A stretch of DNA of 64,000 nucleotides, taken from the NCBI RefSeq assembly GCF_000281045.1, contig NW_008246100.1, forward strand, positions 49,505 through 113,504, read 5' to 3'. Of the stretch, positions 10,914-22,100 are shown piece by piece. The translations under genes were made by a program, and so were the position numbers. Source of the stretch: Saprolegnia diclina VS20 (Eukaryota; Oomycota; Saprolegniomycetes; Saprolegniales; Saprolegniaceae). The number at the start of each line of letters is the position of its first letter. Position 1 is the first letter of the stretch. A model generated the notes under the pieces. That model had not been told where the DNA came from and did not search any database. It saw only the letters and a program-made list of their open reading frames with translations.

Positions 10914-12023
10914 ATGAGCTCCGCCATGGCCAAGATCAACGAGCTCGAAGCCGAGTACAACCGTACGCAGAAGAACAAGGCGACGATGAAGCATCTCTGC
11001 CTCCTCAAGGCCAAGATCGCCAAGCTCCGGCGCGAGGTGCTCGACGGCGGCAAGTCGGGCGGCGGCGGTGGCGCCGGCGAAGGCTTCGATGTCAACAAGT
11101 CGGGTGACACGCGCGTCGGCCTCGTGGGCTTCCCGTCCGTCGGCAAGTCGACGCTGCTTACGAAGCTCACGGGCACCTTCTCGGAGGCTGCGTCGTACGA
11201 GTTTACGACGCTGACGGCGATTCCTGGCACGCTGACGTACCGCGGTGCCAAGATCCAGGTGCTCGACTTGCCGGGTATCATTGAAGGCGCCAAGGATGGC
11301 AAGGGTCGCGGTCGCCAGGTCATGGGTACCGCGCGCACGTGCAACGTGATTCTGATGGTGCTGGACGCGATGAAGCCGGCGACGCACAAGAAGCTCATCG
11401 AGCACGAACTCGAGGGCTTTGGCATCCGCCTCAACAAGAAGCCGCCGAACATGGTGCTGCGCAAGAAGGAGAAGGGCGGCTTGAACTTCCAGGCGATGGT
11501 CGACCAGAGCGAGCTCGACTACGACACGGTGTTCCAGATCCTCAAGGAGTACAAGATCCACAACGCCGACGTGACGCTCCGCGAAGACGTGAGCGTTGAC
11601 GCGCTCATTGACGTGATCGAAGGCAACCGCGTGTACATCCCGTGCCTCTACGTCCTCAACAAGATCGATCAGCTCACGATCGAGGAGCTCACGATCATCG
11701 ACCAGCTGCCGCACAACGTGCTCATCTCGGCGCACCACGGCTGGAACCTCGACGAGCTCCTCGAGAAGGTCTGGGAGTACTGCAACATGATCCGCATCTA
11801 CACCAAGCCCAAGGGCCGGCTGCCCGACTACGATGCGCCCGTCATTTTGCACTCGGAGAACCCGTCGATCGAGGACTTTTGCAACCGGCTGCACAAGACG
11901 ATTCTCAAGGACCTCAAGTACGCCAACGTGTGGGGCCTCTCGGTCAAGCACCAGCCGCAGAAGGTCGGGAAGGAGCACCTCCTCATGGACGAAGACATTG
12001 TGCAGCTCGTCAAACGCATCTAA
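10914..12023 (+). CDS. DRG1: developmentally regulated GTP-binding protein DRG1
   Basis: This intronless gene encodes 369 residues, almost exactly the family length. The N-terminal helix-turn-helix region ([15 protein letters not shown]) leads to the G domain: G1 GFPSVGKS at residues 72-79, G3 DLPG at about 118-121, G4 NKID near 246. An S5D2L-like insert and a C-terminal TGS domain follow. The start is set at [15 protein letters not shown], where homology begins, although the frame is open upstream. DRG1 is a translation-linked GTPase that works with a DFRP partner on ribosomes. All GTP-binding motifs are intact. Confidence 0.95.
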   Translation: MSSAMAKINELEAEYNRTQKNKATMKHLCLLKAKIAKLRREVLDGGKSGGGGGAGEGFDVNKSGDTRVGLVGFPSVGKSTLLTKLTGTFSEAASYEFTTLTAIPGTLTYRGAKIQVLDLPGIIEGAKDGKGRGRQVMGTARTCNVILMVLDAMKPATHKKLIEHELEGFGIRLNKKPPNMVLRKKEKGGLNFQAMVDQSELDYDTVFQILKEYKIHNADVTLREDVSVDALIDVIEGNRVYIPCLYVLNKIDQLTIEELTIIDQLPHNVLISAHHGWNLDELLEKVWEYCNMIRIYTKPKGRLPDYDAPVILHSENPSIEDFCNRLHKTILKDLKYANVWGLSVKHQPQKVGKEHLLMDEDIVQLVKRI

Positions 12024-12346
12024 TCGACGATACTCTATTCAATACACTACGTTAGCCAGTCCATTGTTTGCCGAGTCATAATGAGGACATTAGAAGTTGT
12101 GATGGCCGTCTTCAGCAAGACGGTGACAATATAAGATCATATTGCAGAAGAACCCTAAACGCAGGTGCAAGACATTCTCGCGCTATTCGGGCAGTGCGTC
12201 GGACCTCGCATCGGGAAAAACTTGGTGAATTCTAGCTCTTCTGTGTCCAAGCCGACGGCCATACGTCTCTCTCAGTCCTGCCGATGACGCCAAGAGCGTC
12301 ATTGCAATTCAAGTCATATGAAAACGCAAGGGTGTCATTAACACGA
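12024..12346. other. convergent intergenic region
   Basis: This is the shared 3' space of DRG1 (plus) and the small Tyr/Asn-rich gene (minus). It is more AT-rich than the flanking coding sequence. No gene-like frame is seen and no exact polyadenylation signal can be assigned. Confidence 0.45.
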
Positions 12347-12584
12347 TTACTTGGCGTAGCGCGTGCCGTTGGGCGCCGTGTACGTGGCGCTGCCCTGGCC
12401 GTTGTTGTAGTACGTCGAGCCGTTCGAGTTTCTACGTGAGTCAGTAAGTGCTGCTCGAGATAGTAGAAACGTACTGATAGTAGTACGAGCCGTCCGTGTT
12501 GGAGTAGTGATAGCTGTTGGTGTTGGGCTGCGAGACCGCGGGCGAGTTGTACGTGTTGCCTTGGGAGTTGGTACCGCGGGGCAT
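12347..12584 (-). CDS. small Tyr/Asn/Ser/Gly-rich protein (64 aa)
   Basis: Two exons (12584-12475 and 12431-12347) separated by a 43-nt intron with a gtacgt donor on the minus strand join in frame to 64 residues. The protein is dominated by N, S, Y, G and T, with two similar segments: NTDGSYYYQ, then NGSTYYNNGQGSATYTAPNG. It has no membrane span or signal peptide. The repeated Tyr-rich NxxGSxYY pattern suggests a short sticky or low-complexity protein. Function is unknown. The exon join that preserves the repeat pattern supports it being real despite its size. Confidence 0.6.
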
Positions 12585-13192
12585 GTTGCTGGTGGGCTTG
12601 AGCACTTGAAGGAAAAAGGCAAAGTGGCGGCGTGTGCGAAGCGCGACCGAGATAATGGACCAATCGTGTGCCTTCTTCCACGGATTGCCAGCCAATCACA
12701 GACGCGGAATTTTAAATTTCTTGCCCCTTCGGCACCATTCGGCACGTGCCACCTTGAAGCGACGGCCCAGACCCAATGGCCCAGACCAGACCAGACCGAA
12801 TCTGGCGAGACAGGCGCGGCTTCCATACGACGCTCGCGGCTCACTCTCTCACGCGATCGAAGTCGCATGGATCAGTTGGCCGTAAAGGTGGTGTGCGAAA
12901 GGACTGTGTGAGCCAGGATACAAAATGACCGTGCAAGCTACCGTGCCACGGCGCGGCCCAAAGGATGGGGAAGCCCGGCTGGATAACTGGTGTTCTCTTG
13001 ATATGCCTCTGATACCCAGGGCATGTGAGTGTGATTTGGCTCCATGTGAGCTGCGTAGACGACAACCTGGTCGAGACTGAAATGGCGCCAAACAGTCAAC
13101 AAGGCCTTGAAGCCTGGGATCGGTATCCGGTATTTTCGGCACAAAAGGGCTTCCTGGCCAATCCGGATAAAGATCGACCTCGCAAGAGCCGC
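12585..13192. promoter_or_regulatory. divergent promoter region with CCAAT and CCGGAT elements
   Basis: This region separates the small minus gene from the dynein gene. It has CCAAT cores near 12660, 12692 and 12774. CCGGAT-type elements lie at about 13124-13131 and 13161-13170, the latter 23 bp before the dynein ATG. The open frame upstream of the dynein ATG is taken as leader, not protein. Confidence 0.4.
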
Positions 13193-16100
13193 ATGGACGC
13201 CGGTGGCTCGTCGTCGCGCCTCGCCCGCCTCTCTGCGCGGCAAGAGATGGAGGAGGACGTCGACCCGTACAGCCAAAGCAACCAGTGGATCGAGACTACC
13301 GAGTACCACCGGCTCTCGCAGCTCGTGGCCGCCGAGAAGGAGGCCGAGGCCCGCGCTGCGTACGCGGTCCCTGCCTTTGTGCACGCCAAGCAGACGTGGC
13401 AGACGCCGCTGCACGTGCCATTACCGAAGCGCAAGGTGGCAAACATGGCGCTGCCCGAAGGCCTCAAGCCAATGGCGCCGCCTAGCAACAATAGCGCGCG
13501 GCCGAGCCAGCGGACACGCCGGCTCCAGGAGCACGGCCAGACAAGCGAGCAGCGGTACGTCCCTCGCATCGCTGGCGCATGAGATCACGCACATGCGTAG
13601 AGCGAGCTTGGAGAAGCTCAAGGACGACAACCAGGAGCTGTATGCGAAGCTCGTGGCGCGCTTTCGCCAGCGAACGCCGGCGGCCGGGAGCCCGGTCAAG
13701 GTCGGCAGCCTCGCGTCCGTGCACTGCATCGAAGACGCGGTCCTGTACTTTCTCTGCGAGAAGCACCGGCGCAACGTCCTTTATTTTTCCGTCGCCGACC
13801 CGGCGCGCGGCCGCCCGTACGACTTGACACCGGCGACGTCCGGAAGAGGCGAGCACTACCTCATGTCGTCCAAGCACCTCGTGCATTTCAAGCCGCAGGA
13901 GCCCGCCGAGTGCATTCCGATCGCCGAGTGGGTCTACCACAGTCGCATGTTTGACCACTTGCTCCGGAGCATCCCGCTCTTCCAGCAGCTCCTGCGGCGC
14001 CGGATGTTTATCCACTGGCGCCACTATGTCCAACAGCGCATCTACCGTAGCACACGGGCGTCGCTGCTGGGGCAGCTGCACTGCGGCCGACCCATCTATG
14101 CATCCGCCCTGCGCGAAATCCAAACACTCGGCCATCGCATCCAGTCGGAGCGCGCGCTCAGCCTCGGCGTCACCAAGTCGCCCATGTCGCTGGCCGAGTG
14201 GCGCAGCGCGCAAGCGACCCAGTACACACACGGCTCTAACACCAGTAGTACATTGTCGACCATAGGTTCAAGGAGCTCGAGGCGCAGCTGATTGAGGTTC
14301 GCGCGGGCGCCCACCACGCCTTGTTTGACCTCGTCGGCACCATTCGCAGCGCAATGACACCCGACACGACGCTCGCGGCGCTCAACGCGGCCGATAAGGT
14401 TGAGATGCGGCAAGCGTACCCAGGCTGGAAGTCGATTCCGATGGCGCACCTGAAAGCGGTGACGCGGGACCAGGCGCGCCAAGTGCAGCAAGCGCAGAAA
14501 GACCTGGTCGCGTTTCCCGCCTTTTTACGGCTGACGCAGTACATCTTTGTACAGTCGCTTTACGCCATGGTAGCCGCTAACGCTTCGTCCTCCAGTGTAT
14601 GGTCGTAACGCGAGCATCTAGGTCATTGCGTCAGTGACGCATGTGGCCGCGCAGCTCACGCAACACGCGCCGAGCCGATCGCTGACCGTCGCCGTGAGCT
14701 TTCTCCAAGATGCCCATGTACGGTTGACGCCAAGCGACGCGGACGTCCTTCGATTTCTTCACGGCGCGATCGAGTCGCTTACGACGCTTGCGAGTGGCTT
14801 TGCCTCGAGCCGGAGTGCGGCCGCGTACTTGAAGAGCGACGAAGTCGTCGGTCCGCAGTCGCCGCCACCGCGCCTGCCAGACGTTCTCCACGCCAACGCT
14901 GTGTTTACAAAGCTCGTTGTTGGCCTCGAAGGCAGTGTGCGCGACACGTTTGCGCGTGTCTCGCAGCAAGTCGAACAGTTCAACGGTCTGCGGCCCATCT
15001 ACACGGCGATGCTGGCGCTCACGTTGCCGACAATCGACGAGTCGACGTACTTGGCGCAGCTGCCGACGCTCTTGTCGGCCATCTCCAATCAAGTCGCGCA
15101 GCTGGATGCGTGGCAGAGCCAGTGCCACCGCATTCAGGTGTGTCACTGTGACAGATCCAAACGGCATGGATCACGTCATCGAGTAGGCGAGCTGGGACGT
15201 GGGCTTTGTGGACGTGCACTGCCGCCACGTGCTCAGCGAAGTGCTCGAGCGCATTACGGCGCAGCGCACGCAGGCCTTGGACGTGCTCTGTGATGTGACG
15301 AGCCGGGGCGTGACGCACTGCATGACGCACCTCAAGGACGCGATTTTGCTGTTTGACGAGCGGCCGCAGCTCATTTCCGGGTTTTGCCAGCAAAAGCGAC
15401 AGACGCGTCTCGTGCTCGAGGCCGAGATGACGCTCGTGAGCGAGATGCGCCAAGTCGATGACGCGTTTAGTACGCTCAAGGCGCTCGCGCCACCGATGGC
15501 CGCGGGCCTGCAGAGCGCGTACAACAGCATTCATGCCACGTACGCCAAGTACAATGTGAGTCTCCAAGCCAACCTCAAGTTTACCAAGTCGATGCTGCCC
15601 CAAATCGCCAAGCAAATTCTCACCGTGCTCCAGCGCTACTCGGTGCAGTGCAAGAAGCTCTTGGTCGCGCTGGAAGCCAACGGGACGTACGTGCACAGCC
15701 CAGCAAGCAACATGGACTTTGACGCGAAAAAGTTTACGCTCCAAGGTCTCGATCCACTCTAGTCGTTGGATAGCTCGATACGGAACCATGTAGAGATCAA
15801 GACGGAGCTCGACAAGGTCCAAGAAGCCTCGGACCAGTACTGCGACTATCAAAACGTCATGGTACGTTGCGTGCCTGGGTATCATTTTTTATGAGACATT
15901 CCTCGTATAAAGGGCATGAAGGTGACGCCAATCGCGCTTCTCGAAACGACAAGCAGTCTCTACGTCGACGTGCACGAGGTGTGGGACGTCAGCCATGCGT
16001 GGAAGCAAGCGTATGCAAGCATGCTCCAGGCCAAATTTGTGTCGCAGCCGTGGGCGAGTACGTACAACGTGCAATGATCTCTGCCCTGCGACACGCAAAC

Positions 16101-19100
16101 TGGTTAGGTCATGTCGAGACGACCCGCGCCTTCTTGAAGCGGTAGCGTGCTCTGATGCCGACGGAAGTCTCATCGTTCTGCTGTCAGTAGTGCGCAACAG
16201 GTGCATTGCCGGTTTGAGAACCGGATTTTCGTCAGCGTCCAAGCCGAAATGACCGCCGTGCTCGCCCAGTTGCCGCTGCTCGTCGAGCTCGGTGCCGAGT
16301 ACATCAAGGAGTCGCACTGGGCGCAGATCTTCAAGGTCCTCGACACGACTGCGCTGCACGTGCCGAGCCTGACGCTCCAGCAGCTCGATGACGCGCTATT
16401 GTGGCGCCACGCTGAGAAGCTGTCGCAGATTGCCTACCACGCGCGCATTGACGCCGAGACGGAGGCGACGCTGGAGGCGATGAAAGCGCGCTGGGCCATC
16501 ACGGAGCTGCCGTGCGCGGACGCCGAGCTCGACCCGCTTGTCGTCGGGGACCTGTTGCTGGCGTTGGACGACGACCTCGTTCAAGTGCAGGTGCTTTTGC
16601 AGCGCACGTCCCAGCCGTCGCTCTACGCATCTCTCTCGGTCTGGAGCGACGAGATCAACTACATTCAAGACACGTTGGAGCTTTGGCTTGCGACGCAGAC
16701 CGACTGGCTGCAACTCGACCGCCTCTTTGCGCTGCCCGACGTCCAGGCCAATGTCCGACATGCCAATGTCGAGTTTCAAACCGTGAGCCGCAAGTGGCGC
16801 GGGATGATGAAAGGCGTCCGGTCGACCACGTCGCTCCAGCAGTGCGTGCGCGAAGTCACCAACCGTACGTCGTCTTCTATAGTCCATGGTGACAGGTGGT
16901 GTAGGCGCCTTCTTGAGCGAAACCAAGCAGCTCTTTGAACGGCTCTGGAAGCAACTCGCATACTTTTTACAAGACAAGCGGCGCGCGTTTCCGCGTCTCA
17001 ACTTTGTCTCGGACCGCCAACTGCTGGCGATCATGGCCGGCACGACCGAGAGCCTTCGGGACCCGAGCGACGGAACCTGCCGCCACGTGAGCAGCGTGCT
17101 GCGTGTTTGCTTTGAGCACATCGTCGAGGCGACGGTAAAAGTTCGGGTGATGGCGCTCGGGAGTCTCCTCGGAAGCACCTTGAGCGCCGTCGAGCTACCG
17201 ACGGGCCTCGACTCTGTGGCCTCCGTGCCGTCTCTGGACGTTCCCGACGCCGAGCGCTATGCCATGGACATTCTCACCGTCGGCGGCAAGTACAGCGAAG
17301 TCTTGCACCTCGAGAGTCCGATCACCGTGACCCAACGCCCCGAACTCTGGATGCAGGATGTGCAAAAAGCACTGCATCGATCGCTTCGAGATTGCGTGCG
17401 CGATGTCGTGTCGGAAGATGCAAGCAGCGCAGTGCTGCAGCTGTACATTGACGGCGACAACTGCGGTACAAACTGGTGGAGAGGACGTTGCTGACGCGTT
17501 GGCGATCTAGCGGATATGACGCGCCGTATCAAGCACATGGAGCACGTCGTTGGCAACTGGCCCCTGCAAGTGCTTTTGCTCGCGTTTCGCATTTACTTTA
17601 CAGGCGACTGCAGCCAAGTGCTCACGGGCGACACTGCGTATACGATGGTGCTCCAGCAACAACTCTACCGCGTACGGCGCTGCACGGAAGAAACGCGTGC
17701 TGATGCGTTTACTGTGCAGGCGACCGAGTGGGTGGCGGCGCTCAAGACCGCGACATCCGACAAGCAGCGACATGCGTGCAGCACCATGGCGCTGTGCTGC
17801 TTCAACCACGCCGAGCTCCTTCGGCGGTAGGCGGCCCGTCATTTCGCACTCGATAGACGACGATCGTAGGCTACATGGGACCCCCCACGCAGCGTTCGAG
17901 TGGAGTCAACAGCGCCAATACCGCTGGGGACACGAGAGCCAGACGGTGCTCGTCACGCACGGCCTCAAAACCTACGAATACGGGTAGTCCTTTCGAAGAG
18001 AGCTACCGTCCAGACTGGCGTAGATTCGAATACCTCGGTCCGCACGCGACGATTGCGCTCACGCCACTAACCGAGCGCATCATGTGGAGCGTCTCGATGG
18101 CGTTTCGATTGCACGCCGGCGGCCTCGTGCACGGCGAGACGGGCGTGAGCAAGCAGGCCGCGATCCGGGAGCTCGTTGCGAGCCTGGGCTCGCTTCTCGT
18201 CACCTACGACTGCTCGATCCAGCTCTCCGAGATGCAGTTCCACCGCGTCTTGAGCGGCCTCATGCCCTGCCAAGCGTACGCGCTCATCGTTGGGCTCGGT
18301 GCTGTCGACGACGCTTCGGCCATCGGCCGCTTCCTCCACGAGCTCCGGCGGCTTCAGCACGCCCTCAAGACGCACAAGGACAAGATTTTGTTGGAGTCAT
18401 CGCACGTACCATTGCACTCGCACGACCGATCGAGCATCAACTTTGGCATCGTGTGCAAACTCACGCTGTCGACGCCGGCCATTACGCCTCTGATCGAGCG
18501 CTGCGCGCGCGCCTTTTTGCCCATCACGGCGTCGTTCGAGATGCTGGACGCAGTCGTTCTGGCGCGACTCTACTTGTCGGCAGCCGGGTTCCTGCACGTC
18601 GAGTCGCTGGCGACAACGCTGCATGCCTTTTTCTTGACGAGCGAAGCGATCGCGGGCGGCGACCGCGTGACCGTGCGCATGATCAAGAAGATCGTCGACC
18701 TCGCCAAAGCCTACGTCGGCGACAACATGTGCGCGATGCTCGACGGCCAAACACTCATATGCGTATGCTAGCGACGAAGGGCATGCGGTCGCGTGGGCCA
18801 TCCAGCGGGCGATGGGGGCGCGTGTCGCGCCGAGTTTGAAGCGGTCGTTTCTGCTGCAGCTTCGCGAGTGCTTTCCATCGTATCGCGACGTCGAGCTCGA
18901 TATTACGCGAACGCAAGTGCGCATTCAAGACGCGATCGCAGCGGCGCACTTGGTGCAAACGCCGCTCCTCAGTCGCAAAGTCCATGACCTCCACCATCTC
19001 TGCGGCCACCACGTTGTCAACATCATCACGGGTGCAGCATCCATCTCTGCATGGATATGGCAAGTAAGTATCTGTAGGCGCTGTCGGCACGGGCAAGTCG

Positions 19101-22100
19101 ACGATCGTGCACGTCTTGTCGACTGTCCGCCGTGCATTTAGCGAGTCGGAGCCGTGGGATCGCGGGCGTTGCTACCGCATCGCATCGGCTACGCTTCGCA
19201 CGACCGAATTTTACGGCCATGTAGCTTGCTACTTGATACCTTGAAAGTTGAGAAACAGATGTGTGTAGTTTGCACCCGAGACCAACGAGTGGGTCGACGG
19301 GATCGTGACACGCTTTGTGCATCTCGTGTCGGCGCCCGAAGCGCGGCCACCGGGTGCGGTTCCGTGGCTGATCTTTGACGGCGACGTGACAACTGCGTGC
19401 ATTGAGCCGCTCTACGCCATCTCGGACGAGACGCCGTACGTGCACTTGCCGAATGGCGAGCGCCTCAACACGTCGCTTATCAAGCTCTTTTTCGAAGCCT
19501 CGTACGTCTCTCCCTTTGATTTGCGTACTCAAACAGCGATAGGTCGCTCAAGTGCTGGTCCCCGGCGGCCCTCGATCGGTTTGGCGTCCTGAGCGTCCCG
19601 AGCGACGCCGTGCCGTACACGGTGCATGTGAAAGCGTGGCTTTTGCGGCATAGCTTGCCGCCGTCGTCGTCGCGCCACGTCGATGCGGCCAAGGGATGTG
19701 CGCAGCTGCTGCGGTCGCACCTCCCGTCGCTTCTGCAGGTCGGCCGCCAGCATTGGCAAGCGCACGTCCCGTTCCACGCGCCCACGTTGGTTCAGAAGCT
19801 GCTCGAGATCGTCGACAGCTTCTTCCACGACGCGCCGTCGATCGCCAAGGACGTCGTACTCATCTACCTTGTCGCGTGTACGTGGAGCATCGGCGCGTAC
19901 ATTGACGTGGACGCCCGACCTCTCTTTCATGACGTACGTTCTTTGTGGATAGCTGGCTAGTGGAGATGCGACGGAGAGCGTAGACGCTGTTGACTGTCGC
20001 ACCCGAGCTCGCGCACCACCGCCTCTTTGCGACCGGCCGCACCATCTTTGACGTGTACCTCGAGAACGACAAGGGCAAAGTGGCGCTCGTGACTTGGCAG
20101 AGCCAGATGCCGCGCATGGACTGGGCCAGCTTGAGTCACCACCGTTTTGTGTTTGTACCCAATGAAGTACCGATATCGCTTGCCGTCGTCGAAGAGGACC
20201 ATCTTTTCTACATAGACGACGCTGCGCACCGAGCACGTGATCGAATTCTTTGCGTCGGCAAAGCGCCACGCGCTTGTGCTTGGTGCAAGTGGCGTCGGCA
20301 AGTCGGCGTCGGCGCAGCGGTCCCTGACGCAACTCGGGAAGCGCGGTTGCGTCGTCTCGCGGCTGTTCATGGAGCCCTGCATGGACGCCCATGAGTTCCA
20401 GGTAGGCAATGTGCAATGGAGGGAGACACCAACCGTGGCGTAGGAACGAGTGGTCGTCGGTTTGGAGCGCAAAATGAAAGGGCTGTACGGACCGACGACG
20501 GGCAAGGCGGCCATGGTGTACCTCGTCGACGATCTGCATTTGGGCTCGTTGGTACTGCGTCGACGACGCCGATGTGTGTTGTCACGTCGCTTAGGCAAGC
20601 CACGAGCAGCTGCGTCAAGTGCTCGACACCAACAGCGTCTACGACCGCCGGACGTTCGATGTGATGCAGCTCCAGCACTGCGCGTTCGTGGCGCTGCTGT
20701 CCGTCCCGACGTCGTCGTCGCTCTCGCTGCGTCTCCTTCGACATTTCCACGTGGTACGCGACAAGTCAGGGTAGAAATGGGGTCGACAGAAGAGGTTGTA
20801 GGTGTGGCAGCCGCCTGTGCCGCCCCGCACGCTGCACCGCGTGTTTCGACCGCTGGCGACGTACATGGCAGAACACTTTAGCACCAAGTACACGGCCGAG
20901 ATGGCGTGGCATGCGCTCCAGCTGCCATTACAGGTCCTAGAGCTCTTGGTGCAGGAGCCTCTGGACGCGCCGTTTGCGCGCTTCTCGCTCGGCGACCTCG
21001 TCCTTGTCTACTCGCACGTCCTGCGCGCCAGCCGCGCGAATCTGGACGCCAAGCGCCACCTCGAGGGCCTCGTGTTCAACGTGACAAGTGTCGTCTTTGG
21101 CAGTCGCTGCACGCGCGGCGACGCCAGTTTCTTCCGGAAGCTCGTGCCGTCGGTTGCGACGACGCTCGACTATGACGCTGTGAGCTACGTCGATAGACCG
21201 CTCTATGGCGACAAGACGGACGGCCTCGGGTACATTCCGCTCACATCCAAGGAGGCAGTCGGGCTCTTCATCAAAGGTAGGACATATTGCCTTCTCGTGA
21301 ATACACACTGGGGGGAGTAGGCCACGAGAAGTTTCAGTGGCACCACCCGACGCTCGAGAGTCCGCTCGTCAAGCACCTCGCGCCGTTTCCAGAAGCGGTC
21401 GAGGCTATGCTCGCCATGCTTTTTGCACTGGGCGATCTGCGCCAGCACCTGCTCCTGCTTGGTAGCATGATATTCATGAACATGGCGCAGGAGAGCTTGT
21501 GTAGGGCCGCGTGGCGTCGGCAAGCGCACGTCGTTGGTCGTTGTTTGTGGTATTCTCTCGTACAACTACCTCGAGATGCGCCGCGGCCACGACGTTGACG
21601 CGCGCCTGCGCGAGGTAGAAGGCTATGATGCTTTTGCGATCAAGTGTTCAACGGTTTGTAGGTACTCGTGCACGTTGGCACCCACAGCAAGCACACGGTG
21701 CTCTACATTGCGATGGACGAGCTCGACGCTCGCAGTACGCGGCTGATTCTGACTCTGCTTCGGGACGGCGATGTGCCACTGGACGAATACTCGACCGAGA
21801 ATATGGACGCGATTGCAGACGGCATGGCGCAGCTTCCATCGCTCGCCAACACCAACCCGAGCAAAGCGCAGTGCTTGTCGCTCTACCGCGTTCATTTGGC
21901 CACGTATCTGCACTTGGCGCTCGCCACGCGGTACGGTACTCGACGCAAGCCCTTGCTTAATATCAAGGTTGCAAGTAGAACCGAAGCCCGTTTGTCGACG
22001 CTGCTGGAGCAAACGAGTGGCCTCTTGGATGCGTGTACGCTGCGGGTGTTTCCACCGTGGTCGCCTTCGGCGTTTTCTTCAATCTACGAGTCAATCAACG

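Noticed and set aside
10845-11978. 377-codon open frame on minus
   Set aside because: Antisense shadow of DRG1; His/Arg/Val-rich composition typical of the complement of GC-rich coding DNA.
15687-15773. In-frame TAG (15760-15762) inside the dynein gene, a possible premature stop
   Set aside because: An 87-nt intron with a gtacgt donor at 15687 and acceptor ending 15773 removes it and restores frame (NGT to SIRNHVEIK).
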